Assembly (NCBI RefSeq): GCF_000346465.2
Contig: NC_034011.1
Location: forward strand, 2,151,677 to 2,215,676
Direction of reading: 5' to 3'
Length of the DNA stretch: 64,000 nt
Origin: Prunus persica
Lineage: Eukaryota; Streptophyta; Magnoliopsida; Rosales; Rosaceae
The position numbers and the translations under genes were made by a program. How positions within the stretch are numbered: the first letter of the stretch is position 1; the number at the start of each line of letters is the position of its first letter. Below the pieces are notes generated by a model, which saw only the letters and a program-made list of their open reading frames with translations, ran no database searches and was not told the DNA's origin. Below are positions 11,696 through 22,875 of this stretch, piece by piece.

Positions 11696-12838
11696 GAGAA
11701 ATTATACTGTGATACGGTACTACCACGTGGCAGTGCCATGTGGTAGTACGTTCTAATAAAATTATGACATCTGGCATTACTGTTATTAGAGAGAGAGAGA
11801 GGAGTTTCATTAGAACACTGTTAACGCCGTTTACTCTCTTCCTCTCTTTTTTATTTTATTTTTATATTTCTTTCAAAGCAAATAACCCCAATAGTGCCAG
11901 ATCATTTTTCAATCTGCAGGTTATGCTATGAAAAACAAATCTAGTGCCAGATCATTTTTCATCTGGCATTACTATTATTAGAGAGAGAGAGAGAGGAGTT
12001 TCATTAGAACACTGTTAACGCCGTTTACTCTCTTCCTCTCTTTTTTATTTTATTTTTATATTTCTTTCAAAGCAAATAAAACCCCAATAGTGCCAGATCA
12101 TTTTTCAATCTGCAGGTTATGCTATGAAAAACAAATCTAAAGTAAACTCCTTCCATCTCACAAATCAAGACATTCCAAATAAAAATTGAAACAAAACCAA
12201 AACCCCAAAAGTGAAGCAAACCATGCCAAACATATAAAACAAAAAATTGCAGTAAGATTCTAATTCGAAAAAAATTTGAAGAAACTTAAACCAAAAGACT
12301 ACAAGAAATAAATGAATACAGAGAGTCTAGTTGGAAATCTGGTGAGAAAATCTTATGAAATGGAAGGTAGCCTTACTTTCAAACTTGGAGAAGAGGAGTT
12401 GGAGCCTGGGATGAGATCTCCCATAATTCTTCGTCCAAAACAAAATCGAGGAACTAACGAGCCCCAAAAAAAAAGGAAACAGAGTGCAAAAAATTGGAAA
12501 AATAGAAGAAAAGATCTGCAAAAATGGGGAAACAAAATCAGCAGAGATCCTAAGAAAAAGAGATCCATAGTTTTCTGGCTGAAAAATGTATTCTTTTTCT
12601 CAGAAGTATTTTATGAATGTTGGTGCAGACTCCAATGACAATTCACGGGTTACTTTGCTTTGAAAGAAATATAAAAATAAAATAAAAAAGAGAGGAAGAG
12701 AGTAAACGGCGTTAACAGTGTTCTAATGAAACTCCTCTCTCTCTCTAATAACAGTAATGCCAGATGTCATAATTTTATTAGTCCGTACTACCACATGGCA
12801 CTGCCACGTGGTAGTACCGTATCACAGTATAATTTCTC
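11696..12838. mobile_element. Long-TIR DNA transposon (1143 bp), adjacent to a relative
   Basis: Near-identical inverted ends of roughly 190 bases run inward from 11696 and 12838, starting GAGAAATTATACTGTGATAC and including the small palindrome TACCACGTGGCAGTGCCA. The first 11 bases equal those of the element ending 21 bases to the left, so both belong to one family. About 170 bases of the left arm (AGAGAGAGGAGTTTCATTAG onward) are repeated directly at about 11970-12135. The open frame at 12312-12638 has biased lysine-rich composition and is not recognisably a gene. Confidence 0.7.
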
Positions 12839-13004
12839 GAGAGACTGAATAGAAATGAAAATTCCTCTGCTACACGTATAGCAGAACAGTTTTTGCCAAT
12901 CTTTCTATTCTCGTTCCTTCTCTCCTTCGTCACTCTCCATTCACACACTCAAAACACTAACATTCTTTATTCTTAAATTTTTAGTTATTGCATTGCGTAT
13001 GCAG

Positions 13005-13999
13005 GACATAGAGTGCTTGAAATCTATTACAAACTTGCCAATTCTGATCAAGGGGAGTACTCACTCATGAAGTTGGTAAGATGAACTGATCAAGGCTCCA
13101 AATAATCGTATCTTTATCTTCACGTCTTGTAAGTATTAACTCATAAAGGGAAAGATAAATTTGCGTAAAAAGGAAAAAGGTCTCGTAAATGTTAACTTCT
13201 CCTGGTATTCAAGGCATGATGATCAGTCAAAATAATCGACTCGGTGAAATACATTGGATTGACACTTGAAGTCAAATTTGGCATTAGCCCTTCTGAATAG
13301 GTGTTCTTCTTTCTACCATTTCAGCAAGACATGCTGTGGAAGTAGGTGTTGCTGGGATTGTTGTCTCCAACCATGGAGGCCGCCAACTAGATTATACTCC
13401 TACCACCATTTCTGTCCTGGAAGAGGTAGAACTCTATTTCTAATTCATAGTTTTCTGGTGTTGCCTGTAAGCACAAACATGGCCTAACTTACGCATGGCT
13501 AAGCTTGTATAAAACCGAAATAGGATCTCAAGAAAAAAGGAGTCTTTAAAAGAAACTCTCCTTGGAAAAGTTGTAAGAATGTTCAATCATATATATCCAT
13601 AATGTTCTCAGGTAGTTGATGCTGTTGGAGGAAAAGTTCCTGTTCTGCTTGATGGAGGAGTAAGGGAGGAACAGATGTGTTCAAGGCATTAGCCTTGGGT
13701 GCACAAGCTGTCCTTGTAAGATATCTATATCTATACAAGCTGCCCTTCTGATATGAACCCTTAAACTGCTTGTATTGTTTTGGATTTTCTTATTGAAATA
13801 CAGGCTAATGTTGCTGCAGGTTGGAAGGCCTGTAATCCATGGCCTTGCAGCAAACGGAGAACGCGGCGTTAGACGGGTTATCAAAATGCTGAAAGATGAG
13901 TTTGAGCTCACTGTGCCCCTCTGTGGCTGCCCTGGTGTTATGGATATTACCGGGAACCATGTGAGAACAGAATGTGATAAACTCCACTCCATGCTTTAA
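13005..13999 (+). pseudogene. Broken (S)-2-hydroxy-acid oxidase (glycolate-oxidase family), 3' half
   Basis: Remnant exons lie in the correct order, and most keep AG acceptors. 13005-13071 encodes CLKSITNLPILIKG, then a one-base insertion breaks what should be VLTHE. 13325-13425 encodes [20 protein letters not shown], including the FMN/active-site SNHGGRQLD motif. 13612-13714 encodes VGGKVPVLLDGGVR and is then frameshifted. 13820-13999 gives [15 protein letters not shown] and runs to [17 protein letters not shown] and a stop. Functional members are peroxisomal FMN enzymes oxidising glycolate or longer 2-hydroxy acids. The N-terminal half is absent and at least two frameshifts are present, so this is a pseudogene. 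The [11 protein letters not shown] ending is closer to the long-chain (HAOX) subgroup than to photorespiratory GLO. Confidence 0.85.
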
Positions 14000-14339
14000 T
14001 TTGTTTTAGAAGCATCAAAATGAAAATTATGCAGTGAGATGGATGAAATGAGAATGAGGCCATCAATTATTTGGGAAACTGCTTCAATTAACAGCTATTG
14101 GAATTTAACTTGTTTTTTCTTCTCTCTCATATTGTAATTCAATTTCATTAAACGGCAGGTTAAATTTATATTTACTATGGAAGTGATAGCATAACATGTG
14201 TTTACGTGTCACCGGAGAGAACCATCTTTCGGATGTCAATTTCCTATGCAAGGTGTGATCAGCCTTTCACACCGATACATTCAAGGTGCTAGGTGGGAGG
14301 ACACGGCCTTTCATCTTAATTGTAAGGAGTAGCCGCCAG
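14000..14339. other. Downstream flank of the oxidase fragment, shared with 27655-27960
   Basis: This stretch (ACTGCTTCAATT, AACGGCAGGTTAAAT, GTTTACGTGTCACCGGAGAG) recurs almost unchanged after the second oxidase fragment at 27655-27960. Fragment and flank were therefore duplicated together. It contains no ORF of note. Confidence 0.6.
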
Positions 14340-14460
14340 GGAGTTGGCCGCCGCCTAGGCCGCCTAGCTCCCGCCTAGGCCGCCTAGCCCCCGCCTAGGC
14401 AGGCTAGTGCCCGCCTAGTCCGCCTAGCTCCCGCCTAGGATGCCTGGGTTGGTCTGGGCT
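14340..14460. repeat. CCGCCTAG short tandem array, copy 1
   Basis: A CG-rich array of an 8-16-base unit built on CCGCCTAG (with CCTAGG palindromes), in a region otherwise AT-rich. It is followed by a conserved tail (GAGGCGTCGATGCTTAAGGT, then AAAGACCGAGAGAGAGAGAG). A sister array lies at 27965-28095. Confidence 0.75.
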
Positions 14461-14624
14461 GGAGTTTTGCCTTTGAGGCGTCGATGCTTAAGGTGGCACA
14501 GAGGCGCTGCAGGAAGAAAGACCGAGAGAGAGAGAGATGAAGTCAAAACAGCGAGAGGAAGGAGTGTAGGCTGCGCTGGGAAGAAGAAGACATCTAATAA
14601 CTAACGGATTTTTTTAATAAAAAT

Positions 14625-14728
14625 GTATAGCCGCCCGCCTATACTCTGGATATATAGAGTATAGCCGCCCGGCTTTACGGGGGTCTTTTTAAAAAAAATA
14701 TTATAGCCGACCGGCTATATCCTTTACA
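14625..14728. repeat. GTATAGCCG palindrome cluster 1
   Basis: Several copies of a near-perfect palindrome of the form TATAGCCGCCCGGCTATA, spaced by AT-rich linkers. Related clusters lie at 34810-35215 and 39690-39835. Confidence 0.65.
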
Positions 14729-14741
14729 TAATTTTAAGTTT

Positions 14742-14850
14742 GACCAGTAGGTTTTGAAGAGTTCGATTAAAATGATTTTCAGAAATGCTTGCCTCTTCTA
14801 GGAATGACAGATTTCCCAAGGACACTGGAATTGGACCTGATATTGAATTA
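14742..14850 (-). pseudogene. Detached 3' piece of LRR receptor-like protein (copy A)
   Basis: On the minus strand this matches the end of the LRR gene at 35240-35357 in copy B (SISGPIPVTLGNLS and onward). It stops exactly at CTCGAAAGAG, the ten bases that also flank the other side of the 8.6-kb element at 23484. The remaining part of the same gene resumes at 23494. The piece is therefore the severed tail of that pseudogene. Confidence 0.85.
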
Positions 14851-14860
14851 CTCGAAAGAG

Positions 14861-15110
14861 GGAAAATTCTGTGGTGCCTCAGCTGTACCGGTGCAGCCGG
14901 TTATCCAAAGCTCAGTATTGCATCTTAAAAATGAAGGGCTGAGATTGAATGACCTAAAGACTTGTTGAGCCCTTTGTTATTAAATATCACGTGACATACA
15001 AGTGACTCAGAAAACAAGTGAAAAGCTTCAACGAACGCGAGGAAGCCCTGGCGTGCGCGGAAGCTGCTTGTCTCTGCGATCTATCTCTCTCTCTTGGAAA
15101 TCCAATCCTC
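14861..15110. repeat. Left terminal region of the element, copy 1
   Basis: About 250 bases from GGAAAATTCTGTGGTGCC through CTTGGAAATCCAATCCTCAT are repeated in the same orientation at 18358-18608. The differences are a few substitutions and a small deletion after GCTTCAACG. Confidence 0.8.
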
Positions 15111-18100
15111 ATCTATATCCCCAAATCAGAATCTGGGCGTCTCACCTCTGCCAACGCCGAGATGCAACAGCCATCGGACATCGCCGATTCCGGAATCACC
15201 ATCCACGCAAGGTTTGCCTGCTTAGTTGTCTTCTTTTTCCATCGGTTCAATTCAGAAGATTACTCGGTTTTTGTCTTTGAAGAATCTTAATCAAGAAGCT
15301 TGGAAGCAATTGGGTTTTGGGGTTGATACATCTGGCATATCACCACATGCTCTCCATTTGTTTGCTGAAATGTCACACTCATGTTGGGTATGCAATGGTG
15401 GTACTGCACTTCTTGATTTTGATCTTGGCTACCATATGGGCATTCGAGACAATGGTGGTGGTGAGTTTCTCACGAGTTGCTGCACAATTTTTTCTGTTCA
15501 AGAAGCCTCTACGCTAGTGGAGAGAATTGTGCATCAGAGTTTTGGTCATTTGTTTCTTTTTGAATTTGCAATAGTCATGTTAATTGTATCAAGGTTTCCT
15601 CTTTCTATTGTTTATTGTGTGCTATTCATAGTTTTATACCAGTTATCGCACGGAGTAAGACTCCGTTTTCAGGCCACTTTTTTGGTGTTACACTCCAAAT
15701 AGCACGATGCTTCCAGTTTTTGATTGTGTACTGACATTGAGATGGACAAGTTATGTGCCATTCGTAGATGACATTTGGAATGTCGAGTGGTATTTTTGCT
15801 TTTCGAGTGTTAATTTGTTTGATTTTTAGATAACATGTTATTTGTGTTAGATTTAATGTGTCAATTTCTGTTACAGAATTATGATCATGCAATTTTTTTT
15901 TTTCCATGTAAGAGTACTGGGATGGATGCTTGCTTGGGCATTCTTCTCATTCTCTTTTCCACTGCAGATTATAAGCTTAGATGGGTCTGCTTCAAGAAGC
16001 TTTGTTATATTCATAATCAGCAGTTTATTTTAGTTGCTTGCAGTTTTTCGGTGCTCTCCTCTTCATCTCTGCTTTTCTCATTAATTCATTTATTTAGAGT
16101 TTTGTCCAGGTTAGGCTTTGATTTTTGTTCTTCTTTTGTTTTCTCAGGGGATTCTTTTGGCAGAGGAATTGAAGGGTTAGAAGCAGTTAGGTGAAGAAAA
16201 TGCTTTCTTTGAGTTACTTCTATTTCAACTTTCTGTGAAATTCCCTTTTCATTTGACTGAAAATGCTCTGACCTTCTAATGCAGATCTTCTAAGAAAGAA
16301 ACAAATTGGATGATATTTAATCCAAGTTATATCATCTTTATATGTTGAATAAATTGTTTTAGTATTTGAACCCAAAGATTGAGTCTTTGGGTGACTATGC
16401 CTTTGTTTGTTTGTTTAAACTTATTTATCTGTTTGCCATATCAATAGCTTCATTTTGGTTTATTACGAAGCATACATTTGGTATGTGATTTGGCAATAGA
16501 ACATAAATTCAGCCACTATTCCTGTTTTCACTAGTTGATATTAGTTTTGTTCTTTAAACTATCTATTCTATTTTGTTGTGTATAATGGATGAAGTAAAAA
16601 AATTTCAGAGGGGAACAATTAAGAGATAAAGCTGTGAAGCATTTAAGGTATATACATTACTATTATTTGCAAAGGAGGAGGACACAACCAGGAAAAAATT
16701 GTTGACGAAGTTAAAGGATCTTCACAGGCAACCAGCAGTTAGATTACACACAACAGGTTGTGAGAACAAAACATGTTTAGCAGACAAACATACAAATTCC
16801 ACGAAATAGCAGATGATTGTCTTTTTAGCGGAGAAATAATTAGTATAGCTCTACTTTTTCTTTTCTTTTCCTTTTTTAGGTAAAGAGTTAGTTTAAGTAC
16901 AGAGTTTCCGTATGAAATTTGTTAATGTTTTTGTGTGATATCTGTTTGCTCTTTGTATAAAAAGCCTTAAAGGCTTCTAATATTTCCATTTTCCCAATTG
17001 AACTCCTATATTAGTCCCTTTTCCTATAATAGGAACATTTGGTTGCAATTTTTTTCTTTCATGTTCTGTATTCAGTTTAAGTTTCATGCTTCATGATTGT
17101 AATGTTTTTTATTTTAATAAAAGAAAAGCGATAATTTTCTTTTTTAGTTGCACTATTAGAATTCTGAAACTTTAATTATCTACTTCAATTTAGGTAATTG
17201 TCATTATAGAATTTGATTGGTTGTATTTTGAGGTTCTCTCATTATTTGGTTGTTGTAGTTCATTCTAATTACTGTTTTTTTCTTTCTTGCTGTTCAAATT
17301 TGTAGATTGTGCAATTTTACGATTTCTCTTGCGTCTAATTTTTTTCATTTTTCCTATTGTAGGCGCACAAATTGCAAGGAAGTTTTGCATCACTGCATTG
17401 GTTACTGAAAAGGAATATGGATACATGTGAAAAAACAAATAAAGGAAATTTGTACTGGATAATTTGTCTTTGTGCCAAAATCATGAGTTGCTTAAGTGAA
17501 ATACAAATCTGTTTTTATTATTTGATTGTGTCTTCTGAGGGGTGGTGCCAAGCTATGCGTTATTCTCTGTGAAAGGAAAATCTATTTGGGAAACCAAAGT
17601 AATGTTATATTTATTCTGTTCTTAATAATGGAAGCAAATTTAACCTTTTGATGAACCGTAATTCTAATATATTACACCACCTAACCTCACCATTTAGCTA
17701 ACCCTGTGGGCTTAAGAATTGGTGTTTATATGAAACAATAATATGACAATTAATATAGCAAGATATAATGTGTGGCGCAAGTGGTCTTGAGTTGTGTAGA
17801 ATGAAAATATTAACTTTTAAAAGGATACCTTTGTATACCTTTTATTTATACTTTTCTATCTCATTATGTCAAAGATTTTCTTCAATATGGTAGTATTTTT
17901 GTTCAAAATTTTAAAGATGTCTTAAGCTATCTTTAGTTTGCACACAGCCGGTCGGCTTTTGCATTGTAAACATACAATTGCACGACGTTGATGCAATGCG
18001 AGAGTGACTGTGCGCAAACCCCTAAAAAGGAAAAATGGATCTTTTTTTTTTCTTTTTTTTTTTTACTGGCATAAGTAGACCTATTTTTTGTACTATCAAA

Positions 18101-18357
18101 TGAAAGGTACGAAATGATCCTTGCAAAGTTCACATGGACGCAAATCATGTGGAACATGGTTACAGAAGTTAGTCGTAACATGAACTTTGGGATCATTTGG
18201 ATCCCAACCTTGCTGTTTTGGGTTGTTGACAACATGAGGTTGGTTTGAAGAGGAAGCCATGCATTTGTAATGGATAGAGTCAAAGAGGCAGTCACTCAAA
18301 TGCCCTTTTATAATAGAATGGAGGGTTTCAAATGTTAACGCAAGGGTTATCCGGAAA
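15111..18357. other. Interior of the Mutator-like element, unidentified
   Basis: T-rich, intron-like sequence. The short frame MQQPSDIADSGITIHAR (15162-15212) ends at a possible donor and could be a captured first exon, but I do not recognise it. A minus-strand frame at 18096-18299 has a CxxC pair (RPCELCKDHF) and is equally unassigned. Nothing here supports a functional gene. Confidence 0.3.
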
Positions 18358-18608
18358 GGAAAATTCTGTGGTGCCTCAGCTGTATCGGTACAGCCAGTTA
18401 TCCAAGGGTCAGTATTGCATCTTAAAAATAAAGGGCTGAGATTGAATGACCTGAAGACTTGTTGAGCCCTTTGTTATTAAATATCACGTGACATACACGT
18501 GACTGAGAAAACAAGTGAAAAGCTTCAACGTGCGGAAGCCCTGGCGTGCATTGGACCTGCTTATCTCTGCGATCGATCTCTCTCTCTTGGAAATCCAATC
18601 CTCATCTA
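18358..18608. repeat. Left terminal region of the element, copy 2 (internal)
   Basis: Same sequence and orientation as 14861-15110. Its outer flank (TTATCCGGAAA) does not match the right-hand target duplication. It is therefore internal, left by a nested relative or a rearrangement, rather than the true end. Confidence 0.75.
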
Positions 18609-19059
18609 TGGGCAAAATCATTGTTTGCATCTATGTTATTTAGTCTACAATCATAATAGCACAACAATCCTTGGAATATGATTCGTATGTGGGCTAAGCA
18701 ATGAGATTGGATATAAGAAGACTTCTCATATTTCCACTTCACTTCGTGGTCATATATTATCAATTGGGCATTGATCATAATCGAAAAGGTCCAATTTTCT
18801 TTTTCGTCAATTCAATGTGACTCAATCAATCGACCATTAAGTAATAATTTTTGTTGAAAGCTTTTAAATTTATATTTGTACCAACAATCATATGTTTGAT
18901 TTTATTGAATTTTTTTTTAATTAACAATATAGGAATAATTGGAGATAATCAACAAAGTTCAATTTTATTCTCAATACTTCATTGGGTTAAATTAGTAGTA
19001 AATCATGAAAGTTATATTCAGTAATTTATGCCCAACAAACCTACCTAAAGAACGCTAAG

Positions 19060-20790
19060 CGACTCGTTCGTCGGGTAAATAATGTTGTTCGTTGACCAAA
19101 TTACCCAACGAACTCCTTGATTTACTCAACAAAAAAGGTATTTTACTTCGAAGACGCAAGGGGAGCGCTCGGTGAGTAAAGCTAGTCGTTCCCCGAGAAA
19201 TTGGACTAACTAAAATATTTTATCAAACAAACGGGGTGTTTGTTCTAGTGAACGCAAGGGTTGCGTTCGTTCAGTAAAGTTATCTGTTCCCCGTAAAATT
19301 GGCCAAACCAACTTACTTTTTCAAACAAATGGGGAGTTTGTTCAAACGAACGTAAGGATTTGCTTTCGTTCAAAAATACTCGACGTTCTGCCGAAAAAGA
19401 AGGCCAACATAGCTAATTTTTTAAACCAACAGGGTATTTGTTCAAACGAACGCAATACGTGCGTTCCTTAAAAAAAGTTACCCGTTCGCCGAAAACATGC
19501 CCCAACCACCTTACGTTTTCAAACAAACGGGGTATTTTTTCACACCAACGCAACAGGTGCGTTCGTTGAGGAAAGTTTTCTGTTCGCCGAAAAAATATAT
19601 CCAACCAACTTACTTTTTCAAACAAACGGGCTATTTGTTCACGTAAACGCATGGGTTGCGTTCATTGAGTAAAGTTGCTCATTCTTCTAAAAAATGGGCC
19701 AAACTAACTTACTTTTTCAAACAAACGGGCTATTTGTTCACGTAAACGCATCGGTTGCGTTCGTTGAGTAAAGTTACCCGTTCCCCGAAAAAATAGGCCA
19801 AACTAACTTACTTTTTTAAACAAACGGGCTATTTGTTCATGCGAATGCAGGGGTTGTGTTCGTTGAGTAAAGTTATCCGTTCCCTTGAAAAATGGGCCCA
19901 ACTAACTTACTTTTTCAAACAAACAGGCTATTTGTTCATACGAATGCAGGGGTTGCGTTCATTGAGTAAAGTTGCCCGTTCCCCAGAAAAATGGACCAAA
20001 CTAACTTACTTTTTCAAACAAACGGGCTATTTGTTCACATAAACGCAGGGCTTGCGTTCGTTAAGTAAAGTTTCTCGTTCCCCGAAAAAATGGGCCCAAA
20101 TAACTTACTTTTTAAAACAAACGGGCTATTTGTTCACGCGAACGCAATGAGTTGCGTTCGTTGAGTAAAGTTTTCCGTTCTTCCGAAAAATGGGCCCAAC
20201 TAACTTACTTTTTCAAGAAAACAGGCTATTTGTTCATGCGAATGCAGGGGTTGTGTTCGTTGAGTAAAGTTCCCCGTTCCCTGAAAAAATGGCCAAACTA
20301 ACTTACTTTTTCAAACAAACGGGTTATTTGTTCATGTAAACGCAGGGATTGCGTTCGTTGAGTAAAGTTGCTCGTTCTTCGGAAAAATTAGCCCAACTAA
20401 CTTACTTTTTCAAACAAACAGGCTTTTTGTTCACGTGAACGCGATGGGTTGCGTTCGTGGAGTAAAGTTGCCCGTTTCTTGAAAAAATGGGCCCAACTAA
20501 CTTACTTTTTCAAACAAACGGGCGATTTGTTCACGCGAACGTTGGGGTTGCATTCATTGAGTAAAGTTGTCCGTTCCTCGGAAAAATGGGCCAAATGAAC
20601 TTACTTTTTCAAACAAACGGGATATTTATTCATGCAAACGCAAGGAGTGCGTTCGTTGGGTAAAGTTGCCCGTTCCCCGGAAAAATGGACCCTACTAAAT
20701 TTCTTTTTTAAACAAACACACTATTTTTTCACGCGAACGCAAAGGTTGCGTTTGTTGAGTACGTTGTGTTCATTTGATAAAGTTAAATGT
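19060..20790. repeat. 97-bp tandem satellite array, about 17 copies
   Basis: The unit is 95-100 bases long. Each unit contains AAACAAACGGGCTATTTGTT, then a small inverted repeat CGAACGCA...TGCGTTCG, then GAGTAAAGTT, CCCGTTCCCCGAAAAA and AACTAACTTACTTTTTC. Copies at both ends are the most degenerate, as usual for unequal exchange. ORFs across it simply mirror the repeat. It is far too long in period, without unique spacers, to be anything CRISPR-like. Confidence 0.92.
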
Positions 20791-22616
20791 TGGTGTGTTC
20801 GGTAAGAAAAAAAATAAGAGTTCATGAGAAAGAAGAAGACATGATTTTTTATTTTTTATGTTGTTTTGTTTTGTTTTGAGTTGAAGAAATTATTATTATT
20901 ATTTTAAAGAAAAAGCGTATGGGTGTGATATATAGTATTGTTAATTTAATTGGATCTTTCTCCTGATATTTTTCAGGTGCTTCTTTTTTAAAACTATTTA
21001 AAATGTGGTTCTTAAAATTTTTCATGTAAGCCTTGTACCAAGGGATATGCACTAGAAACCAACTCCACTAAATAAATTTTTGTGTCAATTTGTTGCACGT
21101 TGGAGTATATATACAGTTGTTATAATAATAATATAAATTATGTAAAATAAATAATTTTAGGGGGTCCTCAAAAATCAGGGGCCCTGTGCATTGGCGCCAC
21201 TTGCACTATTTCAGGGCCGCCCTTTTCTACTAGTTGGGTTAATCTTAACTATCTCATATATGGGAAGATAGTAGAGAGCTCAAGAGAGACCTATGTGCAC
21301 CATGTTCAAACATGGCTTACAAACTGCTCGGGTTACGTAACTTGGTATGACTATTGTATGAATCTAGATGGTTGTTCCTCATTGTTTGAACCTCATTGGA
21401 GCTCTTCATTTATGTAGATGGACACTTATCTAAATTGTAATTCAATGTTAAAACAAACTATGGATTTATGCATGGTTTATTCATTCTAATCAACATTTTA
21501 TTTTCAAACTTTTCATTAACACACATTACATACCACTTATATTTCATCATATGTATATCTTATTATTAGTAAATTTTGAGTTTTATTTGTTCAATACATT
21601 CATTGATAATGTACATAACATTTATGAAAGTTTTATACCAAAATTATGTGTTTCAATACCTATATCTGTCTTCTTCTTTTTTCCGATACCTAAGACGATA
21701 ATAATATATCCACCGAAATATCCGTAAATTGGAGGCCCTATATTATTTACATGGTTGATATTTTAATCCTTGGCCCACTCGAACCTTCCAAGGCTGAACC
21801 ATATGTAGCCTTCTCTTTAAGGTTTAATTTCCTCCATTTATTAGCAATCTCTTCTTGTACCTGGAAAAAAAAATCTCATTAAAAGAGCCTTTTTAATAAA
21901 ATAATTAATAAACTAACCCAATCCATTGTCATCTCTCACCTTATTGTCCAACTTTGCATTTGCCACTTTCCCCATTTTATGTCTTTTTTTTTTTTTTTTT
22001 GTAAATCATTTATTTTTAATCAAAAAACCATCATAATATTAAGCAACTACATTTTCGATTTTTAGATGTACGTGTAACTTACATGAAATTAAAAAATGCA
22101 TCCTGGCCAACTCTTGATTGTTGCACATTACTGTCGACTTTGCGCTTTCCTTTTGTTGATCCCCTTTTTTGAGCTTCCATAACTTGCACAAATCAAGTAC
22201 AAAACACTATCATGCAATTGTCTCTAGCGCCGAGAATTTGAATACTAATCCAAAGCCTAATACCCCCTAAACCCCGTAAACACCACAACATCACATTGCT
22301 TAATTAAAAACATACGGGGACCTGTATTTGCATACAGTAGCTTAGTAATTGCATATACTGATATGCAATTGCTCGATACTACTTGCAAGTGCATCAGCCC
22401 TCGATTATTACATTGTACAGATAATGCACACAACCCACCCATGCATTTCTCTATTGGGTCGGGATTCTTACTCATTTCAAATCCCAATACAAATCTTAAC
22501 CAATCCTCACATTACACTTTCGGAACACTTTAATCCCCATAACAAATTATTCTAAAGCACAGTCAAACCTACCTACCTACCACGAAATCACCTGAGTTGC
22601 ATAATTTGAAACAAAA
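20791..22616. other. Interior of the Mutator-like element, right part
   Basis: AT-rich sequence with a GC-rich patch around 21170-21230 (GGGGCCCTGTGCATTGGCGC, CAGGGCCGCCC) that looks like a terminus of an older unidentified transposon. No convincing coding frame. Confidence 0.3.
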
Positions 22617-22875
22617 ACTATATACTGTCATTGCATTCAATGACTTGGATTTGCATACAGGCTATTAGTAATTGCATATAGAGATATGCAATTGCATATT
22701 GAGCTATGCAATTCCACGAACATTACAACTATGAATGTGAGATACGTGCATACTTTGGAAAAAAAAAACTATATACTCTAATTGCATTCAATGACTTGGA
22801 TTTGCATACACGCTATTAGTAATTGCATACAGAGATATGCAATTGCATGAACATTACAGCCATCAATGTCAGATA
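22617..22875. repeat. Two-copy direct repeat of about 150 bp
   Basis: ATTGCATTCAATGACTTGGA, then TTTGCATACA..CTATTAGTAA, then AGATATGCAATTGCAT occur at about 22630-22740 and again at 22778-22870. A related ATATGCAATTGC stretch is at about 22330-22375. ATATGCAAT-type small palindromes dominate the unit. Confidence 0.7.

Noticed and set aside
11420..11810. Minus-strand frames running through the (CT)n tract
   Set aside because: Arg-Glu repeats come from the microsatellite, not from a gene.
12312..12638. 108-codon lysine-rich frame inside the long-TIR element
   Set aside because: Low-complexity composition, no known motif, no conserved partner. Likely chance.
15226..15702. 158-codon plus-strand frame in the large transposon
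   Set aside because: Hydrophobic, T-rich translation without domain features. It resembles intron sequence read by chance.
18096..18299. Minus-strand frame with a CxxC pair that could be a zinc-binding peptide
   Set aside because: Only one pair, short, and no second metal-binding half. Insufficient to call a gene.
19060..20790. Regularly spaced repeats reminiscent of a CRISPR array
   Set aside because: Units are contiguous at about 97 bases with no unique spacers, and the context is a plant transposon. It is a satellite.
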